DNA of 64,000 bases from Mucilaginibacter cryoferens (GCF_014205845.1 NZ_JACHCR010000009.1:62001-126000); one strand, 5' to 3'. Positions 8,213 through 16,826 are shown, counted from the first letter of the stretch. The notes: generated from the sequence alone by a model not told the origin. Translations and numbers: made by a program.

Positions 8213-9451
8213 ATGGCCAATACGCTCACACTTGTACACAATAGCAGCTTCTATCAGGATATAGTTTTGAAGTTTTTGTCGCGTATGGATAAAGGCACGC
8301 TTTACCTAACCCTGCCAGATGGCGAGCAATTGGTAATGGGTACGGGCGAGGGCAATATCAGTGCCCATATAACTGTTAACAGCGGCGAGTTTTACAAACG
8401 CATTATCCTTTTTGGCGATATTGGTTTTGGTGAGGCTTATGTTGATGGCCTTTGGGATACTGATAATATTACCAACGTAATCCGTTGGGCATTGTTAAAT
8501 ATCGAGAATGCTCCCGGTGTATCGGGCAGTAAAGTGCAAACATTGTCGCTCAACCTCATGAAATGGTTTAATAAACTCTACCATTTTAAAAGAGCGAATA
8601 CGGTTGAAGGATCACGCAAAAACATTTCTGAACACTACGATTTGAACAACGATTTTTTCGCCAGTTTCCTCGATCCTACCATGACTTACTCTGCCGCTTA
8701 TTTTTATAAAGATGGATTGAGCCTGGAAGAAGCACAAATAGCCAAATACGATCGCCTTTGCCGCCAGCTGCATTTAAAACCAACCGACCATGTGTTGGAG
8801 ATTGGCAGCGGCTGGGGCGGTAACGCCATATACATGGCACAAAAATATGGTTGTAAGGTAACGTCGCTCACCATCTCTGAAGAGCAGCACAAAATGGCGG
8901 TTGAACGTGTTGAAGCTGCCGGTTTAAGTGATAGGGTAAGCATCCTGATAAAAGATTACCGCCAGATGCAGGGAAGTTTTGATAAGATAGTTTCTGTTGA
9001 AATGCTGGAAGCTGTAGGCTTTAACTATATGGACGTATACTTCAAAAAATGCCATGATCTGTTAAAGAAGAATGGCATCCTGGCCATACAGGTTATCACA
9101 TCGCCCGATTCGCGGTATAAGGCCCTGCGTAAAGGGGTTGATTGGATTCAGAAGCATATTTTTCCGGGTTCGTTGCTGCCATCTGTTGGCGCCATTAACG
9201 AATCCATCAACCGTTGCGGCGATATGACCATGGTTGACCTGAAAGATATAGGCCTTGATTATGCTACCACGCTAAAACTTTGGCACGAAGCTTTTAACGC
9301 CAACCTGCCTAAAGTAAAATCGTTAGGCTTTGATGATAAATTTATCCGCAAATGGAATTACTACCTGTGCTACTGTGAGGCCGCTTTTGAGATGCGTAAC
9401 ATCAATGTAATGCATTTGGTGTATACAAGGCCTAATAATACTGGGAGGTAG
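8213..9451 (+). CDS. Cyclopropane-fatty-acyl-phospholipid synthase family protein
   Basis: 412 residues, normal length for CFA synthases. It has an N-terminal lipid-binding-like domain (about residues 1-125, with GDIGFGEAYVDGLWDT), then the pre-catalytic segment HYDLNNDFFASFLDPTMTYS (about 141-160), and the SAM-binding motif LEIGSGWGG (about 195-203). The C-terminal half has HIFPGSLLPSVGAI and the WNYYLCYCEAAF signature of the family. The enzyme transfers a methylene from SAM to a double bond of a membrane phospholipid acyl chain. It is the second methyltransferase of the cluster and the last gene. It may be transcribed separately, because an 88-base spacer with a TTACGTAA palindrome precedes it. 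Confidence 0.92.
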   Translation: MANTLTLVHNSSFYQDIVLKFLSRMDKGTLYLTLPDGEQLVMGTGEGNISAHITVNSGEFYKRIILFGDIGFGEAYVDGLWDTDNITNVIRWALLNIENAPGVSGSKVQTLSLNLMKWFNKLYHFKRANTVEGSRKNISEHYDLNNDFFASFLDPTMTYSAAYFYKDGLSLEEAQIAKYDRLCRQLHLKPTDHVLEIGSGWGGNAIYMAQKYGCKVTSLTISEEQHKMAVERVEAAGLSDRVSILIKDYRQMQGSFDKIVSVEMLEAVGFNYMDVYFKKCHDLLKKNGILAIQVITSPDSRYKALRKGVDWIQKHIFPGSLLPSVGAINESINRCGDMTMVDLKDIGLDYATTLKLWHEAFNANLPKVKSLGFDDKFIRKWNYYLCYCEAAFEMRNINVMHLVYTRPNNTGR

Positions 9452-9557
9452 TGGGGAGGTGAGCGGTTGATTGGGTTGAAATTTGCCAATGTTAATACTG
9501 CTTAAAAGTACAGATAGATTGGCGCATACCTGTTAACGGCTCTGTAAGTTTACGAAG

Positions 9558-9703
9558 ACTCACCCCGCCGGCGCTACGCGCGGCGACCCTCTCTCCAACT
9601 TCGTTGCATAGAGGGTAAGCCCATTTTTCTTTTTTGCCCCTCTATGCAACGAAGTTGGAGAGAGCGAAGGACGCCCGTTAGCTAACGGGTCGTCGGGGTG
9701 AGT
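9558..9703. repeat. Large nested inverted repeat, copy B of the dispersed hairpin family
   Basis: The outer arms ACTCACCCCG (9558-9567) and CGGGGTGAGT (9694-9703) are perfect reverse complements. Inside them are perfect 27-base arms, 9589-9615 and 9638-9664, with a 22-base loop. A further palindrome, CCCGTTAGCTAACGGG, occupies 9674-9689. The element sits in the 313-base gap between a plus-strand and a minus-strand gene, so it may also work as a bidirectional terminator. It is the largest of four related copies. Confidence 0.75.
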
Positions 9704-9764
9704 ATTCGCCGACATGTGTCATCGCCCTCCATAGGGCCGGACTATGCCATCTACCCAACCTTAT

Positions 9765-11267
9765 CTATTTCCCTATTTCGCTAATCAAACCCAAGGCTTT
9801 TTTCAAATCAGGGTCGTTTTGTGTCACTACATCCTCTGGGGTATATAGCACACTGTAACCCGGTATAATGCCCCGGCCGGGTAGCGGGTCTTTGGCAAAA
9901 GCATCTAAACGCATCCACGGAAACTCAACAATCACCCGGGTATTGGGTAGGGTTAAATGTTGTATTGTACCGCCGTCGCAGCCCTCTTCGGCTCCGGCTG
10001 TTTCCCTGCCAATGAATTTTGCGCTTTTACATTGTGATTTTAGGGCTGCTGTAAAAAGCGCGGCGGATGAAAACGTGGCACCATCAATTAAAACCAATAA
10101 GTTGCCATTGTAATGATTGGCTTTTGCAAGCGGTAATGCCCCGTAAACTTGCCCGAATACGGGCTTAAAGCCGATGCGATACCAGGCTCCTTCTTTACTG
10201 CCTGGCTGAAAGCCAGTCTTAAAACTCGCTGTTCTGGCTGTGTCAAAGTATTTTGCAAAGTTGTTTACAGATGGATCGGGTATCCGGGATTTTATTCCCT
10301 TAATAATATGAAACGGAGCATCGGCAAGGTACGATAACAACTGGATGGCCACCCTGATATCGCCGCCGGTGTTGTGCCTCAGATCGAGCACCAGGTTTTT
10401 TATTTGCTGCTGATGGATCTGTTTAAAGATCTCTTTATAAAGCGTGGTATCGTTGTATTGAAATGTTTTTGCTGTAAAGTATGCGGTTTTGCTGTTTTTT
10501 AAAAAGCGTAACGGGAGGTAGTCTGTGTTTTTTGCATCTGTCCACCCGGCAAAGTTGTTAACCTGTTTTGGTGGCACGATGGAATTTTTACCGGCTGTAT
10601 CCAAAGTAAGATTTTTTACTACTCCCGCCTGGGTTTTAAGGCTGATATGATAGGGGCCTTTCCAATGGTAATATTGGTAGCATGCATCTTCAAAGCCATC
10701 GTATTCGCTTAAAAATAGTTCTTTAAACGTTTGGCTGTTGCCATCGCCACAATACAAATCGGCACCGTGGCTAATTATTTGCGCAACAGGTACGGCATTT
10801 ACGCTTAAAAGTTCGTCGCCGGTATTTAGCTTATTGCTTTGGCGGGTAGTAACCCAGGCGCGATGATTGCGGACTAACACTTCAAACGGTAAATGTGGTT
10901 CTTTATCGGCTGCTGTTTTTTTGTATCCCTCCGAATGTTTTAATTGCGTATGCCCGCATTTTAGCTGGCATAAAAAAGGGTAAACACGGCTTATAAATTC
11001 GCTTTCGCCAAGTGGTTTATCAATAGAAGCGTATGTTTTATCGAAGGCTGTTTGTAAACTATCGGCAGGCGTATAAATACCATAAGCTGGGTGCATTTCT
11101 TTTATGGCAGCCCAAAGTAAGTTGAGGTCATCCTGCATGCTTTTAACACTCAACCGGTTTGTTTCTTCGTTGGATACAATTGTTGATTTTGTATCTTTTT
11201 GATGGCAGGCTGTGGCGGTAATGGCCAATGCGCCAAGCAATCCAAGGAATAGGTTTTTCAAATTCAT
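9765..11267 (-). CDS. S41-family peptidase lipoprotein
   Basis: 500 residues. The N-terminus has a hydrophobic signal ending ITATACHQ, so Cys21 should be lipidated and the protein held on the periplasmic or outer-membrane side. A PDZ-like region is suggested by LNTGDELLSVNAVPVAQ. The S41 core is recognisable in NLVLDLRHNTGGDI, LLVLIDGATFSSAALFTAAL (the Ser is the probable nucleophile, near residue 400) and KFIGRETAGAEEG. The usual catalytic Lys of C-terminal processing proteases is not obvious in the last motif; the family has a tetrad branch (tricorn/TSPc type) that may fit better. Its substrate is unknown. It stands alone. Confidence 0.85.
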   Translation of the reverse strand: MNLKNLFLGLLGALAITATACHQKDTKSTIVSNEETNRLSVKSMQDDLNLLWAAIKEMHPAYGIYTPADSLQTAFDKTYASIDKPLGESEFISRVYPFLCQLKCGHTQLKHSEGYKKTAADKEPHLPFEVLVRNHRAWVTTRQSNKLNTGDELLSVNAVPVAQIISHGADLYCGDGNSQTFKELFLSEYDGFEDACYQYYHWKGPYHISLKTQAGVVKNLTLDTAGKNSIVPPKQVNNFAGWTDAKNTDYLPLRFLKNSKTAYFTAKTFQYNDTTLYKEIFKQIHQQQIKNLVLDLRHNTGGDIRVAIQLLSYLADAPFHIIKGIKSRIPDPSVNNFAKYFDTARTASFKTGFQPGSKEGAWYRIGFKPVFGQVYGALPLAKANHYNGNLLVLIDGATFSSAALFTAALKSQCKSAKFIGRETAGAEEGCDGGTIQHLTLPNTRVIVEFPWMRLDAFAKDPLPGRGIIPGYSVLYTPEDVVTQNDPDLKKALGLISEIGK

Positions 11268-11387
11268 TGCCCCTAATTAGTTATATGTTAATCATGTAAT
11301 TACGGATAGTGTTTAGTCGAAAGTCTTAAGTTTCAAGTTAAACAAGAACGAATTTAACTTGCTACTATTAACCTAACATTAGTACTA

Positions 11388-12743
11388 TTAATTTTTGATT
11401 CTACGTTCTTTAAACCTGCTGAAAAAAACAATGGCCAACAGGCATAGCACACAACCGCAAATACCATTAAGGCGCAGGCCATAATCGTTCCCCGGATCTT
11501 TACCATAAACGGTTAAAAAAGCAAACAGGGCTATGCCCAGCGTTTGCCCCAATTTTACAAACAGGTATTTCACGGCAAAAAACATCCCTTCCCGGTTTTC
11601 GCCGGTACGTTTGGCTTCGTTTTGAGCTATGTCGGCAAGTATGGCGTTGGGGAGTATACCTAAGGAGGCCAGCGGGAAAGATGCGCTTAAAACCAGTATA
11701 TAGATCTGTGCGGTTGGCGATATGGGAAACTTGCCTAAGAAAAATATGGCCACAAAAATGAGGCTCAATAAGCCAAATGAAAACAGTACGATGATTTTTT
11801 TGCCCACTTTTTTCGACAGGTAATTAACCACGGGGTAAAACACCAGTGAGAATAATACCATTGCCCCCATTAAAGCGCCACCCATTGATTTGGGCAACGG
11901 CAGCAATACCGTAAGAAAGTACAACAAGCCACTTGATATGATACTTAACGACATATAGTACGAAAAATCAGATATCAGGTAATACTTGAAGTTCCGGTTC
12001 TCAAAAGTTTTTCTGATGGCCGGCAATAAAAGCAATTGAGTAGGCTTGCTGCCCGAATACTTTTTTTCGTCGATGGCTAAAACCGGTACCAGCATAATAA
12101 GTCCGGCAAATGCGCAAAGCCCCCAGATGGTATATTGGATAGCCGAATCGCGGTCGATTACATGAAAGTTTTGCTGCACCAGATCGGCAAAGTTATTTAC
12201 CAGCGACGATATAATGATGCCGATAACAAAGCCTACCTGCTGAAATGAGGATAGTTTAACCTTTTCGGCAGCGGTATCGGTCATCTCGGGCAATAGGGCA
12301 TTGTAGGGGATAATATAGCTGGTGGCAGCCATAAAAAAACATACGAGTGTAAAGGTGATCCAGGCCGCGTTTTTCATGCTCTCGGCCCTTGCCAGCGGGA
12401 AAAAGGTGAGCGAACAAAATATAACCGCCGGCAAAATAGTCCATTTCATAAATGGAATGCGCCTGCCTGCTGGATTGTTACTTTTATCGCTCAGAGAGCC
12501 AATAAAGGGGTCGAAAATGGCATCAATAAACCTGCCCGATGCCACAATGATAGACATGATATTAAGCACTCCAAATACCAATAATTGCGGTACCAGTGGT
12601 ATTAAACCCGAGTTGGAGGGCGGAAGGTAAAAATAGGGAAGCATCACAATGATGATATTAGTCATCACACTCCAGCCTATCATCCCGCAGGCATAAGCAA
12701 GTTGTTTTGAAAGTGGGAGTTTAGCAACCGGCATTGCATGCAA
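11388..12743 (-). CDS. MFS transporter, glycoside-pentoside-hexuronide (GPH) cation symporter type
   Basis: 451 residues with about 12 hydrophobic segments. ASGRFIDAIFDPFIGSLSDK near residue 70 matches the GPH motif for a conserved Asp pair between helices 2 and 3, and GRRIPFM follows as in melibiose-type symporters. Members import sugars or sugar conjugates with Na+ or H+. The substrate here cannot be read from the sequence, and no carbohydrate gene is adjacent; it is separated from its minus-strand neighbours by about 100 bases on each side. Some Bacteroidota homologues are merely called 'MFS transporter'. Confidence 0.85.
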   Translation of the reverse strand: MHAMPVAKLPLSKQLAYACGMIGWSVMTNIIIVMLPYFYLPPSNSGLIPLVPQLLVFGVLNIMSIIVASGRFIDAIFDPFIGSLSDKSNNPAGRRIPFMKWTILPAVIFCSLTFFPLARAESMKNAAWITFTLVCFFMAATSYIIPYNALLPEMTDTAAEKVKLSSFQQVGFVIGIIISSLVNNFADLVQQNFHVIDRDSAIQYTIWGLCAFAGLIMLVPVLAIDEKKYSGSKPTQLLLLPAIRKTFENRNFKYYLISDFSYYMSLSIISSGLLYFLTVLLPLPKSMGGALMGAMVLFSLVFYPVVNYLSKKVGKKIIVLFSFGLLSLIFVAIFFLGKFPISPTAQIYILVLSASFPLASLGILPNAILADIAQNEAKRTGENREGMFFAVKYLFVKLGQTLGIALFAFLTVYGKDPGNDYGLRLNGICGCVLCLLAIVFFSRFKERRIKN

Positions 12744-12835
12744 TATGCAAATATTAACGCAATAGCGGCAATAAACTTATTTACACATTACTACTTTATT
12801 CACATTGGCGGTAATATGCTCCATCAGGTATGTAA

Positions 12836-13630
12836 TTACAGGCCCGAATAATAATCGTACCCCTGCTCGGCCCAGTAATCGGGCGGGCGTTGGTTGCTAA
12901 AAGTTATGGTGCCTATTCGTTTCAAATTTTTAATCCCATATTTTACCGGGATAATGAGTCGTAGCGGTGCGCCGTGTTTTGGTGGCAGCGGTTTTTCATT
13001 TACCTCGTAGGCCAATAGTGTTTGCGGGTGCATGGCGCTGGGCATATCAATACCTACATAGTATCCTTTGTTAGGTGTTTCTAAACCCACATATTGCAAC
13101 GCTGTTTGGTCATCCAGTTTAAAATGCTTTATAAAATCGCTGAATTTTACGCCACCCCAATGCGATATCTGGTCCCAGCCTTCCACACATTTAAAATCAA
13201 AAACAATATCTGTTTTGGGTAAAGCTTTTATATCAGCAAGTGAAATGCTGAGCACCTCGCCCGATTGTTTTTTTACCTGTAGCTTCCAGGCCGCCACATC
13301 TATTTTCCCTTCGCTTCCAATATCTTCGTTATGGCGTACGTTTTTAGCTGCCATAGCTTTGGGATAGGTTTTAACCAGGTGGTTGTTGCTAAACACCCTG
13401 CGGAACGCAAGCTCTGTTTTATTTAAAGCCCTGCGTAATGGAGCACGCGCTCCGGCGGTTACCGTTGCAACTTCCTCCGGCGAATTATACAGCCATTTCC
13501 ACCCGCCATAGGCGGCCCCCGATACTATAAAAAAAGTACCGAACGAAATAAAGTTACGCCTGCTTATCTTTTGCTCAATGGTAAGCGGCTTTTTAGGGCC
13601 CTTTGTTTTTTTACTGAATGGGTTTTTCAT
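12836..13630 (-). CDS. Molybdopterin-dependent oxidoreductase (sulfite-oxidase fold, MsrP/YedY-like)
   Basis: I start at the ATG at 13630 (264 residues); the frame remains open to a TTG at 13654, but the ATG is the better start and overlaps the upstream cytochrome gene by 20 bases. SRRNFIS at about residues 23-29 followed by a hydrophobic stretch is a twin-arginine export signal or anchor. FDFKCVEGW supplies the conserved Cys that ligates Mo (about Cys148), and SHWGGVKFSDFI and HGAPLRLIIPVKYGIKNLKRI are the usual sulfite-oxidase-fold motifs. MsrP enzymes reduce methionine sulfoxide in periplasmic proteins using electrons from a membrane cytochrome b; the gene before it encodes such a cytochrome. 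The exact substrate is uncertain. Confidence 0.88.
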   Translation of the reverse strand: MKNPFSKKTKGPKKPLTIEQKISRRNFISFGTFFIVSGAAYGGWKWLYNSPEEVATVTAGARAPLRRALNKTELAFRRVFSNNHLVKTYPKAMAAKNVRHNEDIGSEGKIDVAAWKLQVKKQSGEVLSISLADIKALPKTDIVFDFKCVEGWDQISHWGGVKFSDFIKHFKLDDQTALQYVGLETPNKGYYVGIDMPSAMHPQTLLAYEVNEKPLPPKHGAPLRLIIPVKYGIKNLKRIGTITFSNQRPPDYWAEQGYDYYSGL

Positions 13631-14324
13631 CGGCTGGTGGAGTTGGGGTTTCAATAATAGGTTCGGGGTCTTTTACATTGATAACTTCGAAGCCGGATAT
13701 TACCGATCTGAAATTGTTCCACCCGGCAAGTATCACCTGTATAATATGGATGAGAAAGAAAAACACATAGCCGATAGTTAACGCGAAATGAATGATACGG
13801 GCAAAATGGTAACCACCGCAAAGCCACGTTAAGTAGTAAAACTGCACCGGCTTATAAATGGCCAGCCCTGTTATGAGCGAGCCAAAGCCCATTACAATAA
13901 TTGCCGTGTAGGCAATACGTTGCGCAGCATTATATTTTTTTTGCGGAGGCGCCATTTTACGGATATGCAGATCGTGCAGCAACACCAGCCAGGCCTCTTT
14001 AAACGATTTTTTTTGAGGTACCAGTTCGCGCCACTCGCCCGAGATAATGGTATACAGCACATACACCAGGCCGTTGAGCGCGAAAGCCCACATAAACAAA
14101 AAATGAAAAGCCATGCCCTCTGATAGCCGGTGGGTGATATTAAACGTTTTATAAAATCCTTCGGGAAAAAAGCTGAAAAAGGTATGCCCAAACAGGGTGA
14201 TACTGTACTCGTCATTAGCCCAATAAATGAGCATACCGCTCCATATCATAATGGTGAGTATGGGGAAGTTTACCCAATGCGTCCACCGCATGGCCAAAGG
14301 GTGTTTTTCTTTTATTGCTTTCAT
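13611..14324 (-). CDS. Cytochrome b561/b6-domain membrane protein, electron donor to the molybdoenzyme
   Basis: 237 residues with about four or five membrane helices. The start KEKHPLAMRWTHWVNFPILT is the usual first helix of the thiosulfate-reductase cytochrome b-like group, with a haem-ligand His. Further His residues lie in NITHRLSEGMAFHFLFMW, in YHFARIIHFALTIGYV and in FFLIHIIQV, enough for two b haems. The C-terminal tail is polar and proline-rich. The stop codon lies 20 bases inside the following molybdoenzyme gene, so the two are translationally coupled and should form one membrane complex passing electrons from quinol to the periplasmic Mo enzyme. Confidence 0.88.
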   Translation of the reverse strand: MKAIKEKHPLAMRWTHWVNFPILTIMIWSGMLIYWANDEYSITLFGHTFFSFFPEGFYKTFNITHRLSEGMAFHFLFMWAFALNGLVYVLYTIISGEWRELVPQKKSFKEAWLVLLHDLHIRKMAPPQKKYNAAQRIAYTAIIVMGFGSLITGLAIYKPVQFYYLTWLCGGYHFARIIHFALTIGYVFFFLIHIIQVILAGWNNFRSVISGFEVINVKDPEPIIETPTPPADEKPIQ

Positions 14325-14370
14325 TTAATGCCGGGTTGATTATTAAATACCTGTAAAATCGACCTTCGCC

Positions 14371-14399
14371 ATAACGATGGGTTTCAAACCCATCGTTAT
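14371..14399 (-). terminator. Near-perfect 29-base palindrome, probable terminator of the DUF1223 gene
   Basis: ATAACGATGGG and CCCATCGTTAT form the arms, with GTTTCAAAC in the centre. It lies after the stop of the minus-strand DUF1223 gene and before the start of the cytochrome gene. It has no clear U-run, so it could instead be a short dispersed palindrome. Confidence 0.45.
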
Positions 14400-14452
14400 T
14401 TTCCAATATTTAGTTTCGCGCGTGCAGGTGATCAACATAAAACTGCCTTTAA

Positions 14453-15268
14453 TTATTTGCTCGCGTTTACCTCAAACCCCGATTTTGCAGCGGCCAAAAT
14501 TGAGCCGTTAACCGTGTTTTGTATAAAGCCTATCACTTCGTATCCCCGGGCGTTAAAACCATCGGGCAAAGCTATAGTTGCACTGCCGTTACCGCCTGCG
14601 CTTAAGGGCTCGGTTTGCACTTTCCGCACAATTTGTACATGCGATAGTGTACGCCCTCCGTTTTCGCCTCGCTGCACTTTGGTTTGGGCTACCTTTTGTA
14701 CCAGGGCCAATAACAGTGTGGTGTTTTTTTCGACGCCTTCGGTTTTGTATTGTACGGTAACATGCCCCTGGCTGTTCTGCGCGTTAAGGATTAGCTTACC
14801 GGCAGGGGCTGCACGTAAACCGGCGGTAATGGCATTGCGTAAAGTGCCTTCTTCCGAGCCTACAAACTCCTTGCGGCCATTAACTACTATCTGCGGTGTA
14901 TAAACCGATTGCAGTTTTAACCAGCTGGCATATTGGTTTTGCCTTTTTGAATAATCGGCGCTGCTAAAAACATCTTTCCAACCCAGGCGGTTCCAGTAGT
15001 CAACATGGAAAGCCAAAATATAAACAGGGTTATCATTATTCTCTTTCTGAATGCGTGCCACCAGCTCATCGGCCGGTGGGCAACTGGAGCAGCCCTCGGA
15101 TGTAAACAACTCAACTACGGCAAAACCGTTGCCGGCAACTTTTACTCCCGCCTTTTTTGCGGTGCTTTTATGACTGGTAAAAGCTGATGAAACCAAAACT
15201 GCTATTGCAAGGCAGGCAGTAATGGCCGATATCTTAAATAATCTTATATTTTTCCTGAATAATCTCAT
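14453..15268 (-). CDS. DUF1223 thioredoxin-like exported protein
   Basis: 271 residues. A basic start and hydrophobic stretch (ISAITACLAIAVLVSSAF) act as signal peptide or anchor. FAVVELFTSEGCSSCPPADE is the signature of DUF1223 proteins, which have a thioredoxin-like fold with a CxxC pair (here CSSC) and act outside the cytoplasm; their redox partner is not known. Later blocks FHVDYWNRLGWKDVFSS and YTPQIVVNGRKEFVGS are also family-conserved. Neighbouring genes encode a methionine-sulfoxide-type oxidoreductase on one side and a sigma factor on the other, so a part in envelope redox stress is plausible but unproven. Confidence 0.88.
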   Translation of the reverse strand: MRLFRKNIRLFKISAITACLAIAVLVSSAFTSHKSTAKKAGVKVAGNGFAVVELFTSEGCSSCPPADELVARIQKENNDNPVYILAFHVDYWNRLGWKDVFSSADYSKRQNQYASWLKLQSVYTPQIVVNGRKEFVGSEEGTLRNAITAGLRAAPAGKLILNAQNSQGHVTVQYKTEGVEKNTTLLLALVQKVAQTKVQRGENGGRTLSHVQIVRKVQTEPLSAGGNGSATIALPDGFNARGYEVIGFIQNTVNGSILAAAKSGFEVNASK

Positions 15269-15524
15269 GTTTTTCCTGATTTGATATGCTTTTTTATATG
15301 CTTAGTCGGCTTGGTTTCCATATCCTTACAAAAAAAATATTTTTTATGGTACCGGCGGGGGAGTAGATAGGTCGATCTGTAAAAGAAATATAATCAATAA
15401 GATATATGTAAATTTAAGCAATTATAATCCGGTTTCGCACAGGCAAAAAAAACGATCTTTTTATTGTAAGGATTTTGGGGTATAAACGACTAATGGATAA
15501 AAGTTTTATGAACGCAATTGTTTA

Positions 15525-16097
15525 ATGGCTACCGAAAATCAATTTTTAAATCCCCGGCTATGGGTGGCGGCGCATGCCGATTACTTATACGGCTATACGC
15601 TATCGCGATTAAACGATGAAGAACAGGCTAAAGACCTGGTGCAGGAAACCTTTTTGGCCGCTTTGCAAAAAATAGACAAGTTTGAAGGTAAAAGCTCCGA
15701 ACGTACCTGGCTAACCGCTATACTTAAAAATAAGATAATTGATGTTTACCGCAAAAAATCATCGGGTTTAAAACCGGCCGATCTAAAACAGGCCGAAGAC
15801 GAGCAGCATGATTTTTTTGAGGAAGATAACGGGCACTGGAGCAGAGCGTACCAACCACAGCCCTTCGGTATTGAAGATCATGATCCGCTGGCGGGTAAGG
15901 AGTTTAACAGCATTTTGCAAAAGTGTATGCAAAAACTGCCCGCTCTTTGGATGGCAGTTTTTACCATGAAACACCTTGATGATGCCACCACAGATATTAT
16001 TTGCAGCGAGCTTAAGGTTACGCAGGCCAACTTTTGGGTAATTATCCACAGGGCCAAACTTAACCTGAGGGCTTGCCTTCAAAAAAACTGGGTTTAA
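15525..16097 (+). CDS. ECF-type RNA polymerase sigma factor (resembles the TIGR02943 group)
   Basis: 190 residues. Region 2 is seen in HADYLYGYTLSRLNDEEQAKDLVQ and the ETFLAALQKIDKFEGKSSERTWL block (split across two 20-residue limits here), which directs binding to core polymerase and the -10 element. The C-terminal KCMQKLPALWMAVFTMKHLDD and SELKVTQANFWVIIHRAK make up region 4, the helix-turn-helix for the -35 element. A spacer of about 60 acidic and glutamine-rich residues lies between. The gene at 16101 begins three bases after the stop and looks like its anti-sigma factor. The sigma factor is divergent from the DUF1223 gene across a 256-base gap. Target promoters are unknown. Confidence 0.9.
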   Translation: MATENQFLNPRLWVAAHADYLYGYTLSRLNDEEQAKDLVQETFLAALQKIDKFEGKSSERTWLTAILKNKIIDVYRKKSSGLKPADLKQAEDEQHDFFEEDNGHWSRAYQPQPFGIEDHDPLAGKEFNSILQKCMQKLPALWMAVFTMKHLDDATTDIICSELKVTQANFWVIIHRAKLNLRACLQKNWV

Positions 16098-16100
16098 TAA

Positions 16101-16388
16101 ATGAGCAATATGAGTACACTAAAACACATTATATATAATTGCAGGCAGGCTACATTGCTGATAGAGAAGAGGCAGTTTAAAAAACTGAGCTTTAGGGAGT
16201 TTGTTGAATTGAGGATACACCTGGTAGGTTGCTCTGTTTGTACCTTATATAACAAACAAAGCAAGGTTATTCACCAAATGGTGCAGCAACTTTTTCACGA
16301 TTCGATGAAAGCCGAAGGCGTACACCTTGACGAGGGTTTTAAAAAAGAGTTGCAGTACCTCATTGACGAAGAACTAAATAAAAATTAA
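16101..16388 (+). CDS. Probable zinc-finger anti-sigma factor
   Basis: 95 residues. The segment LRIHLVGCSVCTLY supplies the His-x3-Cys-x2-Cys of zinc-finger (zf-HC2/ZAS) anti-sigma factors, and a helical C-terminal half (HQMVQQLFHDSMKAEG) follows. There is no membrane segment, so it would be a soluble type. It follows the sigma gene by three bases, the normal arrangement for a sigma and its cognate inhibitor. The alternative is a small zinc-binding protein unrelated to sigma control, but the position makes the anti-sigma call likely. Confidence 0.75.
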   Translation: MSNMSTLKHIIYNCRQATLLIEKRQFKKLSFREFVELRIHLVGCSVCTLYNKQSKVIHQMVQQLFHDSMKAEGVHLDEGFKKELQYLIDEELNKN

Positions 16389-16464
16389 AATACTTTGTAA
16401 GGTTTACCTAAACCACCCGACTAAGGTTGAAATGTTAATCGACATAAAAACTAAAAAACAAAGT

Positions 16465-16710
16465 ATGAAAACAATTATTTCTGGTGTACTGGCAACTACA
16501 GTTGTTGCAGTATGTTTAACGCTAAACGTTCAGGCAAAATCATTATCGCCTGTATCTTCAACCTCACATACTGTTGCAGTAAGTGATACCGGTAAAATGG
16601 CTAAAGACAAAATGAAAATGGCTAAAATGGAAAAGAAAAAAATGGGCAAAATGGAAAAGAGCAAGATGAAGATGGATAAGATGAAAAAGGATACTTCCGG
16701 TAAAATGTAA
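16465..16710 (+). CDS. Secreted Met/Lys-rich repeat protein (pentapeptide MXKDX-like)
   Basis: 81 residues from the ATG at 16465; the frame opens further upstream (16432), but MKTIISGVLATTVVAV begins a good signal peptide that ends near VQAKS. The mature C-terminal part repeats MAKDKMKMAKMEKKKMGK and MEKSKMKMDKMKK, a near-regular Met-Lys pattern with Met at every third to fifth position. This is like the 'pentapeptide MXKDX repeat' proteins, whose role is unknown. It lies 76 bases after the anti-sigma gene and is followed by a terminator, so it is a likely output of the sigma pair. Met-rich motifs can bind Cu(I), but this is inference. Confidence 0.75.
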   Translation: MKTIISGVLATTVVAVCLTLNVQAKSLSPVSSTSHTVAVSDTGKMAKDKMKMAKMEKKKMGKMEKSKMKMDKMKKDTSGKM

Positions 16711-16733
16711 GTTGTTTTGTTTTTTGATCGTTT

Positions 16734-16763
16734 AGAGGGAGGTAATACTCCCTCTGCTTTTTT
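16734..16763 (+). terminator. Intrinsic terminator after the Met/Lys-rich gene
   Basis: AGAGGGAG (16734-16741) and CTCCCTCT (16748-16755) form a perfect 8-bp stem with a 6-base loop, then GCTTTTTTA. It closes the sigma/anti-sigma/secreted-protein unit. Confidence 0.85.
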
Positions 16764-16826
16764 AATTGAATTTTAATGAACCCTTGTTATCTTTACCATC
16801 AGTTATAGTCGAGGTCAATTTTAATA

